Shown: positions 1 to 10,600 of the stretch, piece by piece
How the letters are laid out: every line of letters begins with the position of its first letter
How positions within the stretch are numbered: the stretch's first letter is position 1
Source: Chrysaora quinquecirrha
Taxonomy: Eukaryota; Cnidaria; Scyphozoa; Semaeostomeae; Pelagiidae
DNA length: 64,000 nucleotides
Direction of reading: 5' to 3'
Assembly (NCBI GenBank): GCA_014526335.1
Contig: JACTAT010000039.1
Span: 4,822,202 to 4,886,201, forward strand
Position numbers and translations under genes: made by a program
Notes under the pieces: model-generated
The model's input: the letters and a program-made list of their open reading frames with translations, nothing else
Told to the model about the DNA's origin: nothing
The model's database searches: none

Positions 1-57
1 GAAAAATAAGAAAATAAGAAAATATGAAGTGTATAGAAGATATGCCAAACTGTCATT
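1..57. other. Window edge, no feature seen
   Basis: A-rich sequence before the first transposon relic. No coding signal or repeat can be supported. Confidence 0.5.
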
Positions 58-454
58 TACACGCTTTTTTCTATAAGGAACCTACCTCAAGGCCTAGTTC
101 TTAAAGTTCCTTATTTCTGGACCTCTTTTGAGGCAATCGTGGTTCAAAAAGTTCCTTAATAGTTTCTTAATTTTAACTGCACATACAGTGGTCATAGCAC
201 ACTTGCATGTGAGCAAAGCTCGGGACTACTCTAGGAAACATTTGATACATGCTTAATGTACAATTTATGTGGTTTTCGACTGCAAATGAATGGAACCGGC
301 TTTCTAACTCTTGATTATATGCAGTGATAAAAGCATTCAACATTGAAAAGTTCCTTAATGATTTTCTCTCTAGTAGTATAAGTTCTTCAAATTTTCGGGC
401 CTTCTACATGTAGGTTCCTTATAAAGTGGTTCTTTTTTTAAAAAAAAGTGTGTA
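58..454. mobile_element. MITE family C copy 1 (TA-flanked, Tc1/mariner-like)
   Basis: An approximately 395 bp element begins TACACGCTTTTTTCTATAAG and ends in an imperfect inverted copy (AAAAAGTGTGTA). Two further copies at 16518-16907 and 23574-23974 are nearly identical throughout, including an internal TTAACTGCACATACAGTGGT segment, so this is a dispersed non-autonomous family. The TA at each border fits the TA target duplication of Tc1/mariner elements; that superfamily assignment is inference, because no transposase is present. Confidence 0.8.
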
Positions 455-1018
455 TCGTTGAAGCAATTTGTTGTGTTTAGTTGTAGAAAAATAATTGTTG
501 AAATAAGAACACCATTAAGAACACTCGAGCCTCAAATTATTCAGAAAACAAGAACATAGAACCTCGGCAAAAGCTATTTGGTTTTATATAAAAAAGAGTG
601 TATTGACTATTGTTCAAATAATGCAAAAATTAACTGCAGTGCTCTGTTTGTCTTATAGGTTTCAGAAGTGAAGTTTCACGTCTTTGGACTGAAATGTGGT
701 GAATGTGGGTCGTATAATACTTGTCAAAATTAGTACAATGAATATTTCACGTGAGTTCGAATTAAATCCTGCACTGCACAATATTTAGCTGCTGGTAAAG
801 TATAAACAATGAAACCGTCATTGAATAATTATGAATATTATCCTGGCCTCTTGGTTCTACTTGGAAAAGAAGGGTTGCACCTGAAAATGGCTAGGCCATA
901 TTTGATACGGTGGGACACAAGAAAGTGAATCAATAGAAATGTTCCCAGACCCATTTGGTTTCTGATGGGGACGGACCATATTACTCGTACGATTAACACC
1001 ATAAAAAGTATCGAATAA
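455..1018. other. Gene-free spacer
   Basis: About 560 bases of AT-rich sequence with no convincing open frame, splice-bounded exon or repeat that I can recognise. Confidence 0.5.
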
Positions 1019-1844
1019 AGGCCTTTTCAAAGAGGTCTAGGTCGGCGCCACTTTTTTCTGGAAGATGGCGGACATCTTGAGTAATGGAATCTTCTCCGCG
1101 TGCAACGACCTGCATTGTGGTCGCTTCAAGAGAGGTAGTGCAGAAAAAATTTTTTTCGAATGCATGTTTAACTTGAGTGAACCTGAAAGAAAGGATTCGA
1201 GTCCCAGCTTATCTGCTCAAGGAGGTACACGTTTTTTTTATAAGAAACCGGTTTATAAGAAACCTAGAACTAGACACCCAAAAAGTTAAGAAACTTTTAG
1301 AACTACGAGGAGGGAGTTAAGAAACTAAAGAAATTTTTGTGTCAGTTTTTCAACATACTGATTTCACATTTGTGGAGGTAGCAATTAGTTCTCAAGCATT
1401 CCCTTGCAATTTCTCGCACCAGTGTAGCTAATTCCATGCGTTTTCTCGCACCTGTCAGCAATACTGTATCATATAGAGGGTTTTTGTCGTTTTTACTGCA
1501 ATTTATTTCCATTTAATTAAGAAACTGTTCAGAAACTTTTAGAACTAAAATTGGGCCAAAAATTAAGAAACTTTTAGAACTAGGCCCCGAGCCAGGTTTC
1601 TTATAAAAAAAAACGTGTATTGCGAGTTACTTGCATCTTGTTCCCTCAGCTTCTGCCGATATTTACAACATTTATTGTCGGTCGCAGCTTCGTTTTATCT
1701 TTTTTCCTTTCATTATTGGTGAATTTGAAGAAGAATTTACTGCACTACCTCTCCTAAAGCGACGGCAATCTCTCGCAGAGAATCCATACTCAAGATGTCC
1801 GTCATCTCAAAGAAAAATGTCGCGCCGACCCAGACCTCGTTGGA
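1019..1844. mobile_element. MITE family E copy 1, split by a nested family C element
   Basis: The left end (CCTTTTCAAAGAGGTCTAGG, then GTCGGCG and a GGCGGACATCTTGAGTAA stretch) recurs inverted at about 1787-1844 (AAGATGTCCGTCATCTC ... GCGCCGACCCAGACCTC). A second copy lies at 35466-36208. Inside this copy sits a complete family C-like element (1226-1620), so the true length without the insertion is about 430 bp or more. Short open frames here, including one starting at 1065, come from the transposon sequence and are not genes. Confidence 0.7.
1226..1620. mobile_element. MITE family C-like element nested in family E
   Basis: Borders TACACGTTTTTTTTATAAG and TTTCTTATAAAAAAAAACGT followed by GTAT are inverted repeats flanked by TA. 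The interior uses TTTCTTA/TAAGAAAC words where the main C copies use TTCCTTA/TAAGGAAC, so this is a diverged subfamily. It interrupts family E copy 1 and so inserted later. Confidence 0.7.
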
Positions 1845-2770
1845 ACTGCAAGTAGAGTCAGGATATCAGGAGTATAGTCTTTATAGAGAAATATGGTGGG
1901 AGATTGACACAATAAGGATGAGTCTTGAACCTTGGAACTTTGGCTTAGTCCAGCAGTGGTACCTACTGTGCCTCTGAGCCCATACCAATCAGGTACTACG
2001 GCTTGTATTAGCCGTTTATGATGCAACTGTGACTTCTGCAGGGCTCCAAGAAAGGAATAGAGATCGGGAACCCAAGACCCGCATCGAGGAAAATCATAAC
2101 GCTGTTGAGGATGAGCCGATGATTTTGACAAAATCTAGTCCAGAATTGATAAGAATATGTTTCAAATTAAAATGAAGTCTTTCTAGATATACATGTTAAG
2201 TCCCCTTATTTTAACCCTAATCCTATCGGGGGGTTGGAATCCGCCTCCCCCTCAAGCTTTTCTTGGAACTGTTTTGTTATGCGATGGATGTAAGCTTCCG
2301 AACCACGCTGACTTTAAGCCTATATGTATAAGCTACAATGTGATATAAAAAAATTCCCAAAATGATAACAATGGGTCGCTTGACAATGCCTTATATGGAA
2401 AGCGGTCATGACAGAACCACATATAAATGCCAATTTTTACCAGTAAATCTTACTGACTAAGTCTTTGCAAGGTAAGAGAAAATAGTTACTAGTAACAAAA
2501 TGTAAAGAAAGTTCCGGATTTCTATTGATATTAAGGTAGGTCAATTTTTGACCACCGTCGATAGCATGTTTTGATTATGATGTCACAATGACGTCATAAT
2601 AGAAATGGGAGACACCCAAATTACCAACATTACTCCTAATACATTGGCCAATGCCTGTGCCAAGTTTGATTGCTCTAGCTCTACTGGACAGCAATTTATG
2701 GAGGGGGTGGAAACCACCCCCCCTCCCCGGCTGTGTTAGATAAAAAAAGCCCGGTAGGATTAGGGTTAAT
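1845..2770. other. Gene-free spacer
   Basis: No supported gene. A 109-codon minus-strand frame (1802-2131) overlaps the family E end and has no recognisable domain. C-runs near 2225-2250 and 2700-2725 are unremarkable. Confidence 0.5.
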
Positions 2771-3089
2771 AGGCCTAGTTTAGACAGCGCATTATGGGCG
2801 CGGCGAATTAAATTCAGCTTGCATCACGAATGATGCGCTGTTAGAGCGCTCTAAACTACATGATGGATTTAGACAGCGAATTTAATTCAGAGCGCATTAA
2901 AGGAAAAGATATAATTCGCTTGTAATTCGCTTGGAGCAGCGCATTATGAGCGCATTTAATAATTTAAGTCGCTTCAAAAAGTGGTTGGTTTATACAGCGC
3001 ATTATGAGCGAATGAAATTGACACTTAGACAGATTTTTAGGCAATAATTTAATTCGCTGCGCCCATAATGCGCTGTCTAAACTAGGCCT
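2771..3089. mobile_element. Palindromic MITE family H with ~45 bp terminal inverted repeats
   Basis: The left terminus AGGCCTAGTTTAGACAGCGC continues through CATTATGGGCGC to about 2815. It is repeated inverted at about 3045-3089 with a single mismatch. The interior contains further GCGCATTATGAGCG words in both orientations, so the element could fold into an extended hairpin. No transposase is encoded and no clean target-site duplication could be assigned, so the superfamily is unknown. Confidence 0.85.
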
Positions 3090-3092
3090 TAT

Positions 3093-3299
3093 TTGAGGAA
3101 TGATAAATGTTTTATGCTGAAAAAGGAAACGTTTCGTGTTCTCCAGAAGCTCATAAATGATTTGGAAGATATTTCACAAGATTTTCAACTAGTCAGCACT
3201 CGCTGCGGCTTGTTATCAACACGGAATCTCAAGGAGTATTTAATGTCCAGGACACTTGCAGTTTCAGACAAGATTCGATCAGAAATTCAGAATTAACGA
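3093..3299 (+). CDS. Short orphan open frame next to MITE H (doubtful)
   Basis: A 67-codon frame starts four bases after MITE H. Its composition is protein-like (KETFRVLQKLINDLEDISQ, amphipathic and leucine-rich), but it has no recognised domain, no obvious splice donor and no neighbour in the same frame. It might be a remnant exon, possibly related to the small gene just downstream, which is also helical. I cannot assign a function and rate it as weak. Confidence 0.2.
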
Positions 3300-3517
3300 A
3301 TGCTTATTCGGTGTTTTTGTCTGGATTTAGAATAGGAGGGTGCTCATTCGATCGGATCAGCTGAGATTTAGAAAAACCGATTCCTGCCGATCGAGAATTT
3401 TATCAGAAGCACATGGAAAAACACGAAAGCTGACCTGTGTTTGTTGGTCAACAGTCCATCATCAAAACAGTTCTAACGGTCTTCGAGTAATTTAGTATTT
3501 GTGTTAGAGTTGACAAG

Positions 3518-4116
3518 ATGGATCAAGGAAAACAGAATGTTGGCAAACAAAAATCTATTCGAAAAATGAATCGCATTTCAAAATCTTACACTGATATCAG
3601 CTCTCAGATTTCAGGTAGCTCTGGACGAAGATTCAAGGACAAAACTGGTCATCACCGATCGATAATTCAGAACCTGCCATCGAAAAAATCGACTATGATT
3701 TCCTGAGAAATCTGCTTGGAGTTGGAGGTAAAATGGGAGAGCGAAAAAGAACAAGCGGGGAGAGATTTTTGAATGATGAGTTGAAAGAAGCAGTGTTTAA
3801 ATTGAGAGGAGAAGTTGAGAATCTTAAACTGGAAATTAAGGATAAAAATTGGTTGAAAACTCTTGAAGATTTGGGGGATATCCGTGATATGAACTTGGAT
3901 TTATTGGAAGCTTTGTACATGTTACGAAATGCGTACAAAAGAGGATGTTTTCAAGTACAAATCAAGTACATAAGGTGAGAATAGTACATTAAATTTTAGT
4001 ACATCTATCTAGTATACCTACACACCTGTGCAGAAGATAATATTGCTCATTTTCTTTCCTATTTTAGTGCTCTTTTGAACGCAATAAAAACATTTTCGTT
4101 GCTTGTCAAAAGCTGA
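3518..4116 (+). CDS. Small two-exon gene, coiled-coil-like protein of unknown function
   Basis: Exon 1 starts at ATG 3518 (MDQGKQNVGKQKSIRK, very basic, then Ser-rich). It ends at 3974 before the donor AAG|GTGAGA. Exon 2 starts at 4068 after CTATTTTAG and stops with TGA at 4114-4116. The middle is Lys/Glu/Leu-rich (ELKEAVFKLRGEVENLKLEI) and likely a helical or coiled coil. The reading frame changes by -1 between about 3614 and 3680: codons before read SQISGSSGRRFKDK, codons after read PAIEKIDYDFLRNLLGVGG. Either one base is missing in the A-run at 3641-3644 or a tiny 56 bp intron (3615-3670) is removed. Both give the phase 2 exon end that exon 2 requires. Product about 150-170 residues. No known family recognised; an AATAAA at 4239 could end the transcript. 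Confidence 0.5.
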
Positions 4117-4238
4117 AGGAGCTCCTATCTAAAAAAGCAGTTTTTCTCAGATTTTTAATTGACATAATGGTTTATTTTCATAATAATCTAGAGTAGGCCA
4201 TGGCCTAATCTCAGTTGGTTGCTGGGCTTAAATTTTAA

Positions 4239-4244
4239 AATAAA
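4239..4244 (+). terminator. Possible poly(A) signal of the small gene
   Basis: AATAAA lies about 120 bases after the TGA at 4116. The placement is reasonable, but the hexamer is common by chance in AT-rich DNA. Confidence 0.35.
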
Positions 4245-4973
4245 GCACATGGCTCAGTGACCCAGAAACACAGATCGTAATCTTTTCATTGTTTCTTCAA
4301 AAAAAGAACCACCATGTGTCACGGTTTTGATAATTACGCTGTTTCCTCAACTCCTAGAAAGCCATTTGGTTGCCATTAGTCGCCATAGCGTGACATTATC
4401 AGTTGCCCCTCGAGACTGCGATTGAGTTGTACATTCACCAGAATTGCACAATCAGAGAAAATTATTCTGTAATTTCAGTCATAAAAATTTTTACCCATCC
4501 CCCTACCGTCGTTAGGAGTTTCCTAGACACATTTCCTATTAGATGCGTAAATTAAATTTTTAAATGAGTTTTTGTGGTGAAATTATTAGAAAAGTATAAG
4601 TAAGCGGTTGCAAGAAGGCAGTCTTCAGGCGGCAGGAATGCCAGGTGGTCGCACTGAATAGGCGGTGAAATGGGCGGTCGTTTCGGCTTTGATTGAGCAA
4701 AGCACCCAAAGTCTTAGCAGGGATTTCATTTGAGAAAAATTAAGTAAATAAGAGTTTTATTGATTTTTCGCAATATTTGTCGGAAATATAGCTTATTAAC
4801 ATCTAACATACCAATTTTTCAATTCGAGAGTTTCAAAAATCTTGCAGAAATGTTACCTTGGAAACAACTTTTTCCGAGGCCGCCTAATAGAAATTCCTTG
4901 TTTTGGAAACACGAGGCTGCGAGGAAGCACCGCTTTGATGGCGAAATTTGCCTTCTCACTCATCGCCCTCGCC
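4245..4973. other. Gene-free spacer
   Basis: No supported exon or repeat. A 74-codon frame at 4760 has no recognisable domain. Confidence 0.45.
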
Positions 4974-5092
4974 TAGACTTATGACCTGAGTCGTAGTTAT
5001 TGCTGTTGAATTGCTGGACGCTCACTGAAGCGAACAGCAACAGCATCAATTCAAATCAATGTGAGCGAAAGTTAGGGACTTGGGACAAGTCT
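4974..5092. mobile_element. MITE family A copy (9 bp target duplication, Mutator-like)
   Basis: A short element starts TAGACTTATGACCTGAGTCG and ends GGGACTTGGGACAAGTCT, with inverted ATTGAATTG/CAATTCAAT words inside. Flanks GCCCTCGCC (left) and GTCCTCGCC (right) form a 9 bp direct repeat with one mismatch. It is closely similar to the copy at 16185-16315. Confidence 0.75.
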
Positions 5093-6485
5093 GGTCCTCG
5101 CCTTTTAATACCCCTGCAAAGGAGCTAGACTTGGATTTTATGAGGAAGGTCGGAAACTTCCTTTATTCATTGTCTGACTGAAACGTCTTAAGCCAGATTT
5201 GGAAATTTTTCTTTTTGGAAACACGCTGTGCTTTTCTCATACGTTTTTCAATTAGCTCGTACATATCCCATAAGGTGAAGTTGAAATTAAGTATGCCCTT
5301 CACCCTTTAACCACAACTGCGCAAACTTAATCAGTCTTTATTTGTCTTTTGGACCAAAAACATTTATCAAACTTTACAAGTAAGGCGGGTTTGTGTGATG
5401 GGAAATTATATCGTGTTTAATTTCTCGTATCAAGTTTGCCGTTTTTCTTGCTTTTTCACGAAATGATGCAGAATTCAGATGGTTGTAGATGGTGGAGTTT
5501 AGGCCTAATGAAATTGGCGCAATAACGAAATTGTTTGGTTCACTCAATCTTGATTTCAATCTCAAATTGGCTTTCTTTACGCTAAAGTCGCTACTTGCTG
5601 GGCTGGTGAGTTTTACTGCTTTTAGCTAGGCCACATACGATGATTTTTCTTACGTTCCATCATAGTCGATGTTCTTTATTTAGAGCAACAGGCTTCGTCT
5701 TCTGCTCGGATTGTTTTCCTTTCCGTTCCTTTCCTGAATTTTTGATCTTTACATTTTGCATTGCACATGATGTTTTCGCGATTTCACACACATGGAAGTT
5801 GGCGTTTCACCACGGAACACAATTCTAAGTTGGATTTTCAGTTCCACGCAAGAAATCGTTATTTCACTACAATTCGTGCATCCATGTTGTACTGTTAGAC
5901 AACAAATTTAACTGGAATTAATGTCTTAGGGGGAATGAATATTCTCAGGGAAACTGGTTACTAGTTCTATCTCATGAACCCCTGCAAAGCCGTTGCTCAG
6001 CATGGGTGGTCCACTGAGTCGATGCTAGACTGTTGTTGTTGTTGTCCTAGGTAGATAGATATATTACAACGATAGAAATTGCCATTGTGCTTGAAAGTTA
6101 GACGTGCAATGAGTCGGATCTCGCTTTATTCTTCGACAAAAGGTCAAAACAAATTAACTTAGAATTTCATGCTTTTAATTTTGGGTTCAGGAGAAAGATA
6201 CGGGACAACCTCTTTATCGCTATTGGTCATGATAAGATCAGTTTGTTTTCCAATGATGTTTTTGCGAAAACATGAAAATTTGTTTCATAGGATTCCACGT
6301 CTCGATTTTGCAAACTTCACCATGGTGGTGAGTCCTGTCGGAATTGTTTTTCGATTGACGTGGTGTAAAAGCCAGACCAAAAAACCGGAGGTTTTAGGTT
6401 TTCTGGACCGCAGGAGCTACAAAGCGCCCGTTTCATTCACATGCATACATTAGATTTGCGATTTTGTGGTGTGAAGGATATAGAG
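5093..6485. other. Gene-free spacer
   Basis: About 1.4 kb without a supportable exon. Open frames at 5374-5565 (-), 5640-5828 (+) and 6169-6453 (+) lack domains, splice context and biased composition. A short GTT run occurs near 6034. Confidence 0.45.
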
Positions 6486-6610
6486 TAGACTTATTACGAG
6501 TCGTAGATAATCATGTTGAATTGAATTGCTGGTCGCCGAAGCCGTTGCGAGAAAAAGAAATAATTCACTTCAATTTGAGTGAAAGTAAGGGACTTGAGTA
6601 AAGAAAGTCA
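6486..6610. mobile_element. MITE family A, degraded copy
   Basis: It begins TAGACTTATTACGAGTCGTA and carries the family's inverted ATTGAATTGAATTGC / CACTTCAATTTGAGTG arms and a GGGACTTGAG terminus. The right end is diverged or rearranged and no clear 9 bp duplication remains. Confidence 0.55.
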
Positions 6611-7352
6611 GGGACTTGTGTACTAAGGTCTCCCGTTGGCCTGATGCGGGGTAATGTTGACAAGCAATGAAGATGTCTTTTATGGTAGTGTGGAAGGCAC
6701 GCCAAAGTGTTGGGGGCTGCCTTGGGTACCTTTAGTAATGTGGAGAGCTGTATAGGGCTTTCTTTATATCGTGGACTATGTAGTGTGCAGGGTTGAAATT
6801 AGGACCTCATTCTCAGAAAACTAAAATTTTTGCCATTATTGACACTAAAATCACAAAACCACTCTTTCTATCTGTTTATGTACGTACCAGTTTCACTTGA
6901 GACAGGCATTAGGCATTCCCTGTAAATAGCCAGTTCCAAGATGGACTGGGATGCAGACCTCTCCGGAAGAGAAATACGTCAAAGAACAGGATTATCCGCT
7001 GTGCTGCGCAGACCTTATACTTCTTTCTCCCGGCATTCCCCCCCCCCCGCAGGCCTGCATCGCAGACTTGTCCAAAGAAGAAGTAAATACCGCAACTGTT
7101 GAAGGTCCTTCGATTTCCTGAGGGTCTTTTGTTGTCCAGGGTCCTCTTGTTTTCTGGCTCCTCTTTTACACCATGCCCTGGGTTTGTTTTAGTCAAATGA
7201 TTACAGACAGATGTGATTAATAAACTGCGAATCACGTCGTGATCTGAAGTTAAAAACAGTGAAAACCGGAAATCACGCCCCGTGGAAAGGTCAAAATTGT
7301 GACTCTCAGACTTATCCGAAAACACCGAACTGAGGTTCACTTTTGTGCCAAC
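6611..7352. promoter_or_regulatory. Upstream region of the KANK gene
   Basis: This stretch immediately precedes the first recognised KANK ATG and so should contain its promoter and 5' UTR, or a first intron. I see no TATA box that I would defend. A C-run lies near 7039. The 143-codon minus-strand frame at 6909-7340 has no domain and is probably fortuitous. Confidence 0.3.
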
Positions 7353-7625
7353 ATGGCGTCGGACACTGATAAAGTTGCTAAGAAAAATAAAAGAAAATCA
7401 AATCTTTTTTATATCAGCTGTAATTTTATTGATGCAGTTTCTTCGGATGATTGCAATGCATTGAAATTTGCATCTAATACCGATACTATCACAGTAAATG
7501 TGGCAGATAAAACTGAGGACGCGAGTGTTAAAGATAAAAACAAGAAACGCAATAGGAAATCAAAGTTATTTTATGTGAGCTGTGACTACTTAGATGTTAA
7601 TAAAATTGGTGAAAAACATACAGAG
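7353..7625 (+). CDS. KANK: KANK exon 1: duplicated KSxLFYxSC motif
   Basis: Ninety-one codons from an ATG in good context to the donor GAG|GTATTT. Two near-copies of one motif are seen: KRKSNLFYISCNFIDAV (residues about 13-29) and NRKSKLFYVSCDYLDVNK (about 67-84), each preceded by a Lys/Arg-rich run. This is where the talin-binding KN motif sits in other KANKs. The resemblance to its hydrophobic-Asp-Leu pattern is only partial. Confidence 0.6.
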
Positions 7626-10600
7626 GTATTTATGCTCATTTGGATTCGATATTTTAATTAGAAACGTTGACGGAATATATTGTTTCTATCTTAATTTTTC
7701 AACAGTTTTGTAGCTATCGTAATAGCGAGAACGAAAATTTTTTCAGTTTTCTAGCAAAACTTGCGCATTTTTTTCAAATTTCTTTTACTGTTGGTTAATT
7801 TTGCTTTATATAATTATTTTACTTCAGTCTTTTTGGATTATAATTAATTGTATTTATTGATTAATTAAATCCTGTGATTATTATTAGATGATATCATTAC
7901 ATCACAATCACACCAGGGTTTGCGCGCGTTCCACCTTAACAGCGTGCTGAAAACCATTTGCCGCAGTACCACGAGTACATGAAACTTTTCGCAATGCTTT
8001 GACCGTGTTTTCCAAGGGGCCGACGATTCACTCCCTGGAAATCCCTTGCACCTTAATGGAAATCCTATTATTTTCATGGAAATCCATGGAAATCCTTTTG
8101 TTTTATGAATAATCTCGTACCCTTTTGAAGACTATTGAAAAAGCGTACAAGATTTCCGTTAGAACGAACGGATTTCCAAGGGATTTCCATGAAAACAATA
8201 GGAATTCCGAAAAAGGTGTACGAGTGAATTGCCTATTCCTTGGCAGGGCCGTGGAGTGGATGAGCGGGCCCCGGGCTGATGAAGCCCGGACCTCTGAGCC
8301 CATTTGCCCCCCCCCCCTCTCGACGGTATGTACTGCTCCTTGGAAAACACGGCTAAAACATTGCGAAAATAAATATGCTTGAAAAACTTATTCATATCAG
8401 ATAAGGTGACCAAACAGTGCGTTGGCTTTTGTTTGTTCCAGTAAACAAAACACATGTAGATATAAGTAAACAAACTGCAAATAAATATAAATTTGTTTGA
8501 TTGTGTCTTTGACGAAAGTCACGTTATTTGATTAGACGGTTTACATAAACGTGAATAGGGAAGAGCGATAGATAGGATCATCGATAAGTTCTTTTTCTGG
8601 TTTCTTATCACTGTTTCTTGAAAGCTCCAGCCTCAACCAAGATGCTTTCTTAATTTCTTGGTTCAAATGGTTAGTTTTTAGGGAAATCTATGCATTCCTG
8701 GTTTTGAAATAATATGTCTGAATTGTTTCTTGATACTTATCATGTGTCGTTCGACTTCGGTTTTGCCTGAACTTGTTTTCTCCTGTCCTGTCCTGTCTCT
8801 TCACAGCTTGTCTTGTCTGGCTTTGTTTTGTCTTTTCTGGTCTGGTTTGGTCTTGTCAGGTCGTGTCCGATCTGGTCCGATCTAGTTTGGTCTTGCTGCT
8901 TTTGTCTGGTTTGATTAGGATTGATCAAATTTGGGATGGTCTGGTCTGTCAAGACCTGGTTTCGTCTGGTTTCGTTAGTGGTCGCCCGGTGGTCGGATCT
9001 GGTCGGATCTGGTTTAGATTGGTTTGGATCTGATATGGTCTGGTCTGGCGTGTTCTTCCGTTGTTTGGTCAAGTCTGGTTGCGCCTGATCATGTCTACCA
9101 AGGGATATTCTGTATCTGTATCTATCGAGTATTTCACTCATTCGTTTCCCAATTCCCACGTTGGGTACAGAATGCAATATGAAACAGTCCTTTTAGTTAA
9201 GTATGTCTTTGTTATGTAGCTATTAACTATCGCAATAAGTATTCGTACATGTATTTTTGAAATACGCGTACTGGTCATTTCACGTTGTGTATGAGATATG
9301 AATATTTACTATTTCTTTTGACAGGATGAAGAATTCGACCCCAATCTTGGTTTACAGTCTCCATCAAAAGATCTACAAATAAACCAGATATTTCTAGCTA
9401 GTCCTGAATTCGCAATGAATCCTTTCTCGCATCACAACCGCTGCTCAAGCCCGATGTCGACAGCAAGCCACGTTTCATCTGATTGGTCGTCTGATTTGGA
9501 GTCAACCACGTCGTCAGTTGCTGTCAAAAGGAGGCCAGCTAAGCCTCGTATTCATCTGAGCTCCGCAAGTCTTACTGAGTTGATGAATAGAGACGAGGAG
9601 GTGCTTGTTTTGCAGGCCGGTGATGCTGTTTTTAAGTCACATGAGAAGCCGGTAAGTGCAAATGATCTAGATGTTACTGCTGATAATGATGCTGTTGCTA
9701 GACCAGGTAGTGCCGATAGCAGCACAAGTTATTTGAATTGTGGGGACGATCTCAATCTTAAACAGTCTAGTGAAGAAGCAGATGTCGTACGCAAGCTATC
9801 TTATCGCAGCACGCCCCGACAGAATCATCCAGAATCGACACTCAGATGTACGAGGAATTCCGCTCAGACAGCCCAACCTCGTTCTTATTACGACCTCTCT
9901 TTCAACACGCAATGTCATCAGACCTTTACGAAGCCATCTGCAATATTCGTTCAGAACTATCCCCGAAATTGTCTCATCTGAGAAACTTAGAAAACGATTT
10001 AAAACTCCTGCCCGTCCTTCAAGTGAAGCTTGCGGTTTTGCAAGAAGAGAAACGTCAACTTATGAACATCATTAAGCAAAAACGAGGAATCAAACAAAGT
10101 GTTTCGAGCTATCAATCAAGCAACAGCTCATCACCGAATCACAGCAGAGGATCATCGCCAACAAGTTTCGTATCAGACGCTGATGACGCCATCATGATTC
10201 GCCCCAGTCCTCGTAGAGCTATGGTCCCCAAGGAGACACAAACGGATGATGCGGAGCCTCTCTTCCAGTGGCAAATGTGTCCCTATTGTCTGAAAAAGAT
10301 GACGAATAATAACGAACTTATCGTTCATGATAAACAAGAAGATCTAGAAAGGGCGCCAATTGTTAAATCTCGTTGTGAAGAAGAGGTTGAGATCCCGCAA
10401 GAAGAGGTAATATTACAAGCTGTGCCCAGTGAGGATATTGTTGCAAAAGAAAGCAACCTGACTGATGCTAGTACTCAGAGCTATGTCGAGCAAATTGATG
10501 CTGGGACGGCTATGATAAAAACGGAATTTAAAGACACAGCGACTGGCGATAACCGTATTTTTCCCGATTTAAACACAGTGTCGACTGAAACGAGTGTCAG

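Larger units (their letters stand above)
7626..9324 (+). other. KANK intron 1, with MITE F and a TCTGGT-type simple repeat
   Basis: A 1.7 kb intron bounded by GTATTT and TTGACAG. It contains MITE F (7983-8370) and a degenerate pyrimidine/G simple repeat (about 8765-9085). No exon was recognised inside it. Confidence 0.6.

Noticed and set aside
1802..2131. 109-codon minus-strand frame
   Set aside because: Overlaps the end of MITE E; no domain or splice context.
6909..7340. 143-codon minus-strand frame
   Set aside because: No domain, low-complexity composition, and it abuts the KANK start; likely chance.
8740..9177. 145-codon minus-strand Asp/Gln/Thr-rich frame
   Set aside because: Simple-repeat tract without stops.
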